Below are positions 1-6,032 of a stretch of 6,070 nucleotides of DNA, in pieces. A model generated the notes under the pieces. The model ran no database searches and was not told the origin of the DNA. It saw only the letters and a list, made by a program, of their open reading frames with translations. The DNA lies in contig CATWBR010000280.1 of the NCBI GenBank assembly GCA_958349075.1, forward strand, positions 1 through 6,070, written 5' to 3'. Source of the stretch: an uncultured Clostridium sp. (lineage in GTDB: Bacteria; Bacillota; Clostridia; Lachnospirales; Lachnospiraceae). Numbering within the stretch: the first letter of the stretch is position 1; each line of letters opens with the position of its first letter. A program made the translations under genes and the position numbers.

Positions 1-363
1 GTACAGATCAGTGCTATCGCTATCCTTATTTCTTTCTCAATTGCGATAATTACTATCCTGGTTTCTGCGGACAACCCGAATATAAAAAAGCTAAAAGAGA
101 TGCATTCTGCCGACTGCAAGCCGCTTAACGGAAAGCCCCTTAGCCTATTTCAGGTTTTGCTCTCAAATATTACTTACAATGTTCTTATTGAGGTAATTTA
201 CTTGATATTACTAATTTTTTGCATATTTCTTCAATTATTTATAGCGAAAAACTGGTATAAGATTTTAATGGCGATAAGCGTGTTTTTCATAATTGATATA
301 TTGCACATACTTCTTGAGTCCGTCGGACAGATGTATTTGACATTTTGGAAATATGAAGGATAG
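1..363 (+). CDS. Hypothetical small membrane protein, 5' end outside window
   Basis: The reading frame is open from the first base of the window to a TAG at 361-363, giving 120 codons, so the gene is cut by the left edge. The ATG at 100 is only an internal Met; starting there would discard a clear hydrophobic stretch. Counting from base 1, there are three likely membrane segments, at about residues 3-22, 60-82 and 86-105. Between the first two lies a polar loop with Lys, Asp, Cys and Asn. I do not recognise a family and assign no function. The stretch is visibly more AT-rich than the TRAP and PspA genes and uses many ATA and TTA codons. Together with the neighbouring TnpV gene this suggests cargo of a mobile element or another recently acquired region. 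It is transcribed towards TnpV (convergent), with the hairpin at 409-450 between them. Confidence 0.6.
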   Translation, partial: VQISAIAILISFSIAIITILVSADNPNIKKLKEMHSADCKPLNGKPLSLFQVLLSNITYNVLIEVIYLILLIFCIFLQLFIAKNWYKILMAISVFFIIDILHILLESVGQMYLTFWKYEG

Positions 364-404
364 TCTGTTTCGCAAACTAAATCTCCTTGTAGATAAAAGG
401 GGGA

Positions 405-450
405 TAAATAACGGAGCAAGTCAGGCATTTCTGCCTGACTTGCTCCGTTA
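405..450 (-). terminator. Perfect 19-bp hairpin, probable terminator of the TnpV gene
   Basis: Bases 409-427 and 432-450 are exact reverse complements (19 bp, no mismatch) around a 4-base TTTC loop. On the - strand the hairpin begins 2 bases after the TnpV stop codon and is followed by TTTATCC, a short, weak T run, so it fits an intrinsic terminator for that gene. On the + strand no T run follows, but a stem this long could also stop or stabilise the transcript of the membrane protein gene that converges on it. Confidence 0.6.
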
Positions 451-452
451 CC

Positions 453-803
453 TTATGCGTAAATCAATTCTGCTTTTACGATTTCATCTGCAACAATCTG
501 CGCCTGCTCTGACATAGCGATGCGTTCCATCGCATCTTCTTCTGGCATAGAATGCTGTTTTAGATAATTGGTGCGTATGCGCTCCGAAAGTTCAAACGCG
601 CGCATATCCACCGTGGCACAATGCTCTGCTAGCTTTCCTGTGAAAAGTAATTCTCGGTACATTTCCTGCTTGAAGCCGTGAAGATACTCCAAGCGCAGAC
701 GCCCATACTTTTCGAGGTTCTTTAACAGTTCACTGCCTTCAACCTCAATATTGGGATAAAGCAGTCCATCAATTTCGATATACTCCAAGTCTATAATAGC
801 CAT
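453..803 (-). CDS. tnpV: TnpV-family transposon-encoded protein
   Basis: This 116-residue protein resembles the TnpV family, small proteins carried on transposons and integrative elements of Clostridia whose biochemical role is not established. The recognisable core runs from about residue 34 to 72: a YGRLRLEYL stretch, then MYRELLFTGKL, an HC pair and a VDMRA stretch. It is followed by a charged helical C-terminus ending ELIYA. The length is typical, so the gene appears complete. The ATG at 803 is preceded by AAGGAGG (810-816) with a 6-base gap, which fixes the start. The stop is TAA at 453-455, directly before the hairpin at 409-450. No recombinase or relaxase is visible in the window, so the gene is either part of an element continuing to the left or a remnant. 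It is a marker for mobile DNA beside the broken dctP. Confidence 0.75.
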   Translation of the reverse strand: MAIIDLEYIEIDGLLYPNIEVEGSELLKNLEKYGRLRLEYLHGFKQEMYRELLFTGKLAEHCATVDMRAFELSERIRTNYLKQHSMPEEDAMERIAMSEQAQIVADEIVKAELIYA

Positions 804-935
804 AGGCGGCCTCCTTGAAAGAGTAATTTACAATTTACCAGTTTCGTTTCGGCTGTGTGCCTTAATGCTACTTGTTTTTGTAAACATCCTTATCAAAGCG
901 ACCGCTTTGGCCGTCGGGCTTTTTTTGCTGCATAG
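804..935. other. Non-coding or remnant DNA between tnpV and truncated dctP
   Basis: No gene here is convincing. The leader of tnpV occupies the first bases, including its ribosome binding site at 810-816. A + strand frame runs from ATG 865 to TAA 1027-1029 (54 residues; a hydrophobic first half, then a Lys/Arg-rich half) but has no ribosome binding site. On the other strand a 21-codon frame lies at 868-933, also without one. The T7 run at 920-926 follows a GC-rich stretch (GGCCGTCGGGC) and a small inverted repeat AAAGC/GCTTT at 896-908, but the stem is too short and too far away for a firm terminator call. The segment is probably mobile-element DNA reaching up to the junction with dctP. Confidence 0.35.
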
Positions 936-1934
936 AAAGGGATATCCCAAGGAAAGTCACAGGCTCCGGCCGCCGGTTCGGGGGAAACGGCGGATTTACA
1001 GGGAGGCCAGCCGGCCCAGGTTACAATAAAAATCGGGCACGTGGAAGCGGAAGACCGCTCTACCCACCAGGCTCTGGAAAAATATTTTAAACAGGCGGTG
1101 GAAGAAAAGTCGGGCGGTTCAATCCGGGTGGAAATTTATCCCAACAGTGCCCTGGGAGGAGATTCCGAACTGACGGAATCGGTCGCAATGGGAACACTCC
1201 AGGCAGCGCTGCCGTCCACATCCGTTCTGGTTTCATACTCCCCGGAATTCGGCGTTATGGATATGCCATGGCTGTTTGACAAGGCGGAGAACGCTTTCGC
1301 GGCAATGGACGGAGATATGGGGGCATATTTCAACGAAAAGCTGGAGACGGTTGGAATTCACTGCCTCGGTTATTCCTATAACGGTCTGCGCAGTATGACC
1401 AACAATGTACGTCCAATCACAAAGCCGGAGGATCTGAAGGGCCTGAAGATGCGTGTTATGGAAAACCAGGTTTTTATCGACTTTTTCTATACACTTGGAG
1501 CCAGCGCCACTCCAATGAGCTTTAATGAGCTGTTTACCGGACTTCAGCAGAATACCGTGGACGGTCAGGAGAATCCTCCGTCTCTGATCTATGCAAGCCG
1601 GCTCCAGGAGGTTCAGAAATACTTAAGCGTAACAGAACACGTAAACAATTTCCTTGGGTTTATTATTAATAAAAATTTCTACGACGGACTCACCGCAGAA
1701 CAGCAGCAGATCATTACGGAGGCGGCGGCCGAATTTGTCAGCCAGCAGCGCCAAATGGAACTCCAGGATACCCAGCTTTACATAGATAAACTGAAAGAGG
1801 ACGGAATGCAGGTCAACGTGCTGACACAGGAAGAAAAGGCGGCATTCAAAGAGGCTCTGGCCCCGATGTATGAAAAATATAAGGCGGAATTCGGAGAGGA
1901 AATATTTGCCATGGCGGAGAAATACGGACAGTAG
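936..1934 (+). pseudogene. dctP: 5'-truncated TRAP transporter substrate-binding protein (DctP family)
   Basis: DctP proteins capture an organic acid (a C4-dicarboxylate, sialic acid or sugar acid, for example) outside the membrane and hand it to the DctQM channel. The frame is open from 936, just after an in-frame TAG at 933-935, to TAG at 1932-1934. Codons 936-1040 read as a Gly/Ala/Gln-rich linker and then VTIKIGH, the usual first strand of the mature protein, so the folded domain is essentially whole. Counting from GTG 1041, the family landmarks are Arg117 in GLRSMTN, Arg138 in LKMRV (the Arg that normally binds the ligand carboxylate) and the VDGQENP motif. What is missing is the start codon, signal peptide, lipobox Cys and promoter. 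The GTG at 1041 has no ribosome binding site and would cut the first strand, so I do not accept it as a start. The substrate cannot be read from the sequence. dctQ follows after 25 bases. Confidence 0.8.
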
Positions 1935-1959
1935 GGGGAAGTAAAGAAGGAGTGAAGGC

Positions 1960-2487
1960 ATGAAAGAAAAGAGAGTCTTAGCTAAAATAGTGAATGTATA
2001 TGATAATCTGGAAGAATATCTTCTGATTGCGAGTCTGGTCGGCAATGTACTTCTCGTATTTTTGCAGGTCATTATGCGGACCGTTTTCAAAAATTCGCTG
2101 ACCTGGTCGGAGGAACTTTCACGCTACATATTTATATGGCAGATCTGGCTGGGGGCCAGTATCGCCCTGAAATACAATGAGCACATCCGCGTCACCCTGA
2201 TCTATTCCCTTGTAAAAAACGGGAAAGTCAAAGCAGTGATCGCCCTGGCGGCCGATTTGATGTGGTTTCTGTTCTGTGCCTATATGGTGATAAACGGGAA
2301 AGACCTGCTTGTCTCAATGGCTGCCAGAAACGCAGCTTCGTCCGGGTTACAGCTTCCGCTCGTTTATGTTTACATGGTATTTCCAATTGCCTCGTTTTTA
2401 GTGTGCCTGAGGCTTTTGGGGGCACTGGGAATGGATCTGAAGAGAGTGATGGGAAAAAGTGTGGAAGAGGGGGGAACTGAATTATGA
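1960..2487 (+). CDS. dctQ: TRAP transporter small membrane subunit (DctQ family)
   Basis: This 175-residue protein is the four-span small subunit that pairs with DctM in the membrane. Likely spans are at about residues 19-41, 54-73, 88-112 and 131-155. The family signature lies at residues 49-60 (WSEELSRYIFIW), followed by the Gly/Ala-rich LGASIAL and a conserved-looking NEHIRV. The ATG at 1960 has AAGGAG at 1947-1952 with a 7-base gap, and the length is usual for the family. The gene lies 25 bases after dctP. Its TGA overlaps the ATG of dctM, so the two are translationally coupled. The gene itself shows no damage. Since dctP has lost its upstream region, the promoter that now drives dctQM is unknown and none is obvious in the dctP-dctQ gap. 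Confidence 0.9.
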   Translation: MKEKRVLAKIVNVYDNLEEYLLIASLVGNVLLVFLQVIMRTVFKNSLTWSEELSRYIFIWQIWLGASIALKYNEHIRVTLIYSLVKNGKVKAVIALAADLMWFLFCAYMVINGKDLLVSMAARNAASSGLQLPLVYVYMVFPIASFLVCLRLLGALGMDLKRVMGKSVEEGGTEL

Positions 2488-3758
2488 GTGCAGCCGTATT
2501 GTTTGGAAGCTTTTTCGTACTTCTTTTGTTAACGGTTCCGATTGGCTATGCAATTGGTATTTCCAGCCTGATTGCCATCTATTATTTTTCGGATATACCG
2601 CTGATTATTATCGCGCAGAAATCCATCACCGGGGTTGATTCATTTCCGCTTCTGGCGATACCGTTCTTCATGCTGGCCGGGAATCTGATGAGCAGCGGAG
2701 GCATTGCAAAGCGGCTTGTGAATTTTTTCGATGCCCTGATCGGCCACGTTACGGGAGGCCTGGGAATGGTTACGATAATTGTGTGCATGTTTTTTGCCGC
2801 GATTTCCGGTTCTGCGGTAGCTACGGTCTCGGCCGTTGGAGCCTTCATGATTCCGGAGATGGTAAAACACGGATACAATAAACCGTTCAGCGCGGCCCTG
2901 ACTGCGGCGGCCGGAACGATAGGCGTTATTATTCCGCCCTCCATTCCCTTCGTTATCTACGGCGTCGTGTCTGGGACGTCCATCACGGATTTGTTTACAG
3001 CAGGTTTCCTGCCGGGAATTATGATGGGCATTGCACTGATGGTCGTGTGTTACTTTGTATCGAAAAAATATGGGTACAGAGGCAAGGAAAAAGCCTCCAG
3101 CCCGGCGGAAATATGGAAAGCGTTTAAGGACGCATTCTGGGCAATCCTTTCACCGGTTATTATACTGGGCGGAATCTATTCGGGATTCTTCACACCGACC
3201 GAGGCGGCCGTGATTTCCGTTGTGTACTCCTTTATCATCGGTGTGTTTGTATACGGGGAACTGGGGGCAAGGGGAGCTTATAAGTCATTTAAGGATGCAA
3301 TTGTGGTAAATGGCGCAACCACATTTATGGTCGGTTTTTCGACCGTGTTTGCCGCTTTCCTGACCATGGCCCAAATTCCGAATATGATTGCACAGGGAAT
3401 CCTGGGACTGACCGACAATGCGATTCTGATTCTGCTGATTATCAATATCTTCCTGTTGATTGTGGGCATGTTTGTCGATAATATCCCGGCAACCATTATC
3501 CTGACCCCGATCCTGCTCCCTATCTGTACGGGAATTGGAATGCATCCGGTAACATTCGGAATTATGCTGACGATGAACCTTGCAATCGGTTTCTGCAGCC
3601 CGCCTTACGGAATCAACCTGTTTGTGGCTTCTTCCATCTCAAAGGTTTCGATAGAGGAGCTGACGAAAAAGATTATAAAGCCGCTGCTGGCACTGATTGT
3701 CGTACTGCTTTTAATTACATATATACCAGCTTTTACAACAATCTTTTTAAAGCAGTAG
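2484..3758 (+). CDS. dctM: TRAP transporter large permease subunit (DctM family)
   Basis: This 424-residue, almost wholly hydrophobic protein is the large subunit that moves the substrate through the membrane, driven by an ion gradient (usually sodium). Family landmarks are PIGYAIG near residue 19, AIPFFMLAGNLM at 58-69, ISGSAVATVSAVGA at 107-120 and the GTIGVIIPPSIP loop at 144-155. A cytoplasmic loop follows at about 193-215 (SKKYGYRGKEKASSPAE), then NIPATIILTPILLPI and a C-terminal GFCSPPYGINLFV motif. The length is normal. The ATG overlaps the dctQ stop (ATGA at 2484-2487), and a G-rich stretch at 2466-2475 can serve for ribosome binding. The stop is TAG at 3756-3758. A decayed copy of codons about 193-210 and of the DNA after this stop is found at 5881-5969. 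Confidence 0.93.
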   Translation: MSAAVLFGSFFVLLLLTVPIGYAIGISSLIAIYYFSDIPLIIIAQKSITGVDSFPLLAIPFFMLAGNLMSSGGIAKRLVNFFDALIGHVTGGLGMVTIIVCMFFAAISGSAVATVSAVGAFMIPEMVKHGYNKPFSAALTAAAGTIGVIIPPSIPFVIYGVVSGTSITDLFTAGFLPGIMMGIALMVVCYFVSKKYGYRGKEKASSPAEIWKAFKDAFWAILSPVIILGGIYSGFFTPTEAAVISVVYSFIIGVFVYGELGARGAYKSFKDAIVVNGATTFMVGFSTVFAAFLTMAQIPNMIAQGILGLTDNAILILLIINIFLLIVGMFVDNIPATIILTPILLPICTGIGMHPVTFGIMLTMNLAIGFCSPPYGINLFVASSISKVSIEELTKKIIKPLLALIVVLLLITYIPAFTTIFLKQ

Positions 3759-3801
3759 AGAGTCCGGAAGGAATTCCGTTGCCGAAGTTTGAAGAGGGGA
3801 A

Positions 3802-3820
3802 AGAGGGCAAACAGCCCTCT
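3802..3820. terminator. Hairpin between convergent dctM and pspA
   Basis: AGAGGGC (3802-3808) and GCCCTCT (3814-3820) form a 7-bp stem with an AAACA loop. It lies between the dctM stop at 3758 and the pspA stop at 3848. Read on the - strand it is followed by TTCCCCTCTTC, a pyrimidine-rich but not pure T tail; on the + strand no T run follows. It could act as a weak terminator for either operon. A second small inverted repeat, CGGAA/TTCCG, lies at 3765-3778. Confidence 0.4.
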
Positions 3821-3847
3821 GACCTGCTCTAAAAGCTCTGTGCCCTT

Positions 3848-4516
3848 TTATTCCACACCCATCTGCCTTTTCAGCTCGGCCAGGGCGTCATCGACGTCCG
3901 GTGAGGAGTATTTTGCAATCAAATCTTCCTCCGCCTTCTCCCCTGAGCCGGTCAGCTCCGCCATCGCCTCCTGGGCAGCCAGATTCGCGTCGATCTTCTC
4001 GGCCATATCGTTAAATTTGCTGAGACTTCCGGCCATATTTCTGGATTTGAGGGCATTGGCCTTCTGCTGGCTTCTGGCGGCGATTGCCTTGGATTTCAGT
4101 TCATCCTTCTTCATCTCCATCATATGGATCTGATCGGCAAATGAATTCAGGGCTGCCACAGATTTATCAGACGCCTCCTCACACTTGGCCACGACGGCCG
4201 CTTGGGACTCTTCGCGCCCTTTGTCCTCGGCCGCTTTCTGCAGAGCCTTTCTGGCATCGTCATCATTTCCGGCCTTCACGGCTTTCTCAGCGATGGACTG
4301 CCACTGGGCGCGGCTGTCCTGGATTTTTTTAAGCTTATCCTTAGCAACGGTCAGATTGCCCTTTACGGAGGCCGTATCTTTCAGCATGACCGAATATTCT
4401 TCCTTTGCATCGCTGATGCACTGATCAATGATCTTCTCCGGATCTTCAAAGCGATCCAACAGCTCGTTTACGTTTGACTTGACGATTAAACTGATTCTCT
4501 GAAAAATAGTTGCCAT
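3848..4516 (-). CDS. pspA: PspA/IM30-family envelope stress protein
   Basis: PspA/IM30 proteins (phage-shock PspA, LiaH, Vipp1) form large oligomers on the inner face of the membrane and protect it under stress. This 222-residue protein has the usual length and plan. An amphipathic N-terminal helix (about residues 1-20) is followed by FEDPEKIIDQ at 23-32, matching the family's EDP signature. Long Ala/Lys/Glu/Gln-rich coiled-coil helices run from about 33 to 185, with a short acidic tail helix (DVDDALAELKRQMG) at 207-220. Only one Cys is present, at residue 112. The ATG at 4516 has AGAAGGAG at 4526-4533 and a 9-base gap. The gene is second in the operon, 41 bases after the membrane protein gene and without a promoter of its own that I can see. 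Operon position suggests that the partner anchors PspA or tells it about membrane state; this is inference. Confidence 0.92.
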   Translation of the reverse strand: MATIFQRISLIVKSNVNELLDRFEDPEKIIDQCISDAKEEYSVMLKDTASVKGNLTVAKDKLKKIQDSRAQWQSIAEKAVKAGNDDDARKALQKAAEDKGREESQAAVVAKCEEASDKSVAALNSFADQIHMMEMKKDELKSKAIAARSQQKANALKSRNMAGSLSKFNDMAEKIDANLAAQEAMAELTGSGEKAEEDLIAKYSSPDVDDALAELKRQMGVE

Positions 4517-4557
4517 AAAATTAATCTCCTTCTGATTGATTTCTCGTTTTAACTCCG

Positions 4558-5820
4558 TTAATCTTTGTATTTATCCTTCAGTGCCTCATCTTCCAGGATT
4601 TCGATGGGCGTTTCCAGAATCTTCCGCTTTTCTTCAGCCTCTTTTAGATCTAATTTCTTCTTTTTCAGGATAATGGTTCCAACCACCAGGAAGACTGCCA
4701 CAGTGCCGAATACGAATATCACTCTCATAGCCACATCATTTGACGTCGCTGTTTTCCGCATGATCCGTTCCGCAGATTTTTTAAAGACAGTGGCAAAAAA
4801 TTCATTATCGTCCAAATCGGATGTATAGTAGTAATCTGAAAAATCATAGATGATTTCCTGCGCCTCATGATCGATCACAGAGGAAGCCTGGTTGCCGAGA
4901 TAGAGGTATTCCTTATATACGCCGCTTTCATACTCCAGGAACAGGAAGAGCAGATGGCCTTCATCTTGAAAGAGTTCATCATACCGCTCCTGTAGGTAGT
5001 CCTCTGCCTCGGAGTCCGTGAGACTGCCTCCCTTTCCATTGATCTGGTCCGTGATGATCACATAGGGCTGGACTCCGGTCTCCTGATAGAACTCACGGAG
5101 GCCTTGCTTCATCTTCGAACTGTTGGTTATCCAGTTGATGTGATCCTCATACCATACCGCGGATTCCGTACACGCGGCAGCGGGAAGCGGATCACGGTTC
5201 GTGGTGCTGACCGTTATCTCTGGATTGTCTGATTTTACAATGGGCGGGAGCATTACGACGAGTACAAAGAAGAGGATTACAGCGCCCAAAATCAAGGCGC
5301 AGCCGCCGTTATTTGAGCCGGAACCGGAATTTCCGCCTCTTCCATAGTTTTGTCCGTAGGAGCCGGATGGACCCGGCGAACTGTAAACAGGTCCGGAACT
5401 CCGGCGCGGTGGGACAACCACGATCGGCCTCAGCGGTCTGGGCGGCTTCTGCGGCCGGGAAGAGCCGAAGAAATTAGAGGAACCTCCGTTTCCGGAACCC
5501 CAGAAGGAACTGCCTCCCCCTCTGCCCGTCGAACTGCCGGAATTTGTCCTGCCCGAAAAACTCCGGGAGGAACTGGAACTGCTCGAGAAGGAACCGGGGC
5601 GGCTGGAGCCGGAGAGGCCCTTCGACGAACTGGAGCGGCCCGAACCCGAGAGGCCCTTTGATGGGCTGGGGCGGCTGGAACTGCTGAAAGAGCTTCTTCC
5701 GCCTCTTCCCGCTGAACTTCCTGAACTTGATCTGCTTGAAAAACTTCTGGATGAACTGGAGTGGCTCGAACTGCTTCGTCCTCCCCCAGAACTCCTTCCT
5801 GATGCGCCTCCTCTGGCCAA
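4558..5820 (-). CDS. Two-span membrane protein: Ser/Gly/Arg-rich N-terminus plus TPM-like external domain
   Basis: This protein has 420 residues. Residues 1-170 are low-complexity Ser, Gly and Arg, turning Pro-rich at 121-150. A membrane span lies at about 174-195 and a soluble domain at about 200-355. A second span (about 364-385) is followed by KKKK and a charged tail ending DKYKD. Positive charges before span 1 and after span 2 put both ends in the cytoplasm and the middle domain outside. That domain (FYQETGVQPYVIITD at 244-258, then GHLLFLFLEYESGVYKEYLYLG, then a helix with DDNEFFATVFKKSAERI) resembles the TPM fold by pattern; I could not test this. TPM proteins usually carry a Gly/Ser-rich tail at the C-terminus, whereas here it comes first. 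The start is TTG at 5820, fixed by AGGAGGT at 5827-5833. pspA follows after 41 bases. From memory, the Bacillus subtilis pspA-ydjGHI operon also holds membrane partners, which would make a PspA anchor or sensor plausible. Confidence 0.75.
   Translation of the reverse strand: MARGGASGRSSGGGRSSSSHSSSSRSFSSRSSSGSSAGRGGRSSFSSSSRPSPSKGLSGSGRSSSSKGLSGSSRPGSFSSSSSSSRSFSGRTNSGSSTGRGGGSSFWGSGNGGSSNFFGSSRPQKPPRPLRPIVVVPPRRSSGPVYSSPGPSGSYGQNYGRGGNSGSGSNNGGCALILGAVILFFVLVVMLPPIVKSDNPEITVSTTNRDPLPAAACTESAVWYEDHINWITNSSKMKQGLREFYQETGVQPYVIITDQINGKGGSLTDSEAEDYLQERYDELFQDEGHLLFLFLEYESGVYKEYLYLGNQASSVIDHEAQEIIYDFSDYYYTSDLDDNEFFATVFKKSAERIMRKTATSNDVAMRVIFVFGTVAVFLVVGTIILKKKKLDLKEAEEKRKILETPIEILEDEALKDKYKD
5503..5751 (-). 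repeat. Internal repeats in the Ser/Gly/Arg-rich coding region
   Basis: Residues 24-45 (bases 5686-5751) and 85-106 (5503-5568) are two copies of an SRSFS..(S)GSS.GRGG.SSF unit spaced 61 residues apart, with 17 of 22 residues equal. Between them a shorter SKGLSGS unit is repeated 12 residues apart (54-60 and 66-72). This shows in the DNA as GAGAGGCCC at 5612 and 5648, 36 bases apart. The pattern points to growth of the region by in-frame duplication. Confidence 0.75.
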
Positions 5821-5826
5821 TCTTTT

Positions 5827-5833
5827 ACCTCCT
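5827..5833 (-). promoter_or_regulatory. Ribosome binding site fixing a TTG start
   Basis: The - strand reads AGGAGGT, then 6 bases, then TTG GCC AGA. No ATG or GTG lies in frame at a better distance, so this perfect site decides that translation of the 420-residue membrane protein begins at TTG 5820. A TTG start usually lowers translation compared with ATG. Confidence 0.8.
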
Positions 5834-5852
5834 CCGCCTCTTTTTTATATAA

Positions 5853-5881
5853 ATCATACCATCAAATCCTTTTTTTGTCAC
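5853..5881 (-). promoter_or_regulatory. SigmaA-type promoter with extended -10 for the pspA operon
   Basis: On the - strand, GTGACA (5876-5881) and TATGAT (5853-5858) are exactly 17 bases apart. TGG stands directly before the -10 (extended -10). Transcription would start near 5846, giving a leader of about 25 bases before the TTG codon. I see no clear inverted-repeat operator around it. The -35 box lies at the edge of the dctM-like remnant. Confidence 0.75.
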
Positions 5882-5969
5882 GAAAGACTTGAGGGTGCAG
5901 CGGCAAGGAAAAAGCGTCCGGCCCGGCGGAAATGAGAGACAGAAAGAAATTCCGTTTCCGAAGCTTGAA
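5881..5969 (+). pseudogene. Vestige of a second dctM-like gene and its 3' flank
   Basis: Bases 5881-5933 match 3061-3112 inside dctM at 44 of 53 positions with one 1-base gap, including GGCAAGGAAAAAGC and GCCCGGCGGAAAT unbroken. The translation keeps GKEKAS.PAE, but an in-frame TGA lies upstream. Directly after it, 5934-5969 match 3758-3793, which is the last base of the dctM stop codon and the DNA after it, at 30 of 36 positions. The two blocks are in the same order and orientation as in dctM, with about 645 bp missing between them. It is a dead fragment and encodes nothing. It shows that a dctM paralogue or duplicate once lay to the right of the pspA operon. The match may reach a few bases further left (TTTGT at 5874-5878). 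Confidence 0.8.
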
Positions 5970-6003
5970 AGTCCGAGTGTCTACGGTCAAAGAAGAGCCG
6001 GTT

Positions 6004-6032
6004 AAAAAAACCTGACCTCTGGGGACAGGTTT
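6004..6032 (-). terminator. Intrinsic terminator of a - strand gene beyond the right edge
   Basis: AAACCTG (6008-6014) pairs with CAGGTTT (6026-6032). The stem continues with two more C-G pairs after one A-A mismatch. On the - strand the stem runs into seven T residues (complement of A6004-A6010), the classical form. On the + strand only three T residues follow. It would therefore end a transcript that enters the window from the right on the - strand. TAG and TAA codons on that strand at 6050-6052 and 6046-6048 could be the end of that gene, but too little is visible to call it. Confidence 0.6.

Noticed and set aside
896..926. GC-rich stretch followed by seven T as a + strand terminator
   Set aside because: The only stem (AAAGC/GCTTT, 896-908) is 5 bp and ends 11 bases before the T run, too weak and too distant to call.
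865..1029. The hydrophobic 54-residue frame as a frameshifted dctP signal peptide
   Set aside because: It has no lipobox Cys or AxA-type cleavage site at the right place and its hydrophobic part lies in DNA that looks like mobile-element sequence, so a simple frameshift does not restore a normal DctP start.
1041..1934. GTG at 1041 as the true start of a complete 297-residue DctP
   Set aside because: No ribosome binding site precedes it, it would drop the first strand of the domain and leave no export signal, and the same frame continues upstream with DctP-like sequence to 936.
1623..2090. 155-codon frame on the - strand across the dctP-dctQ border
   Set aside because: It lies opposite two well-recognised coding regions, has no family resemblance and is best explained as a shadow.
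3789..4477. Several + strand frames of 79-114 codons opposite pspA
   Set aside because: pspA on the - strand has clear family motifs and a ribosome binding site; these are antisense readings of its Ala/Lys-rich codons.
5350..5661. 103-codon Arg/Gly/Thr-rich frame on the + strand
   Set aside because: It is the antisense reading of the low-complexity Ser/Gly region and has no ribosome binding site.
5503..5751. Repeats as a possible CRISPR array
   Set aside because: The units are imperfect, irregularly spaced, in frame and encode a Ser/Gly/Arg-rich protein segment, so they are coding repeats.
3758..5969. The 36-base direct repeats as ends or target duplication of a composite transposon carrying pspA
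   Set aside because: The right copy is attached to a further dctM block in normal gene order, so duplication plus deletion explains it better; no transposase or terminal inverted repeats are present and the copies differ at 6 positions.
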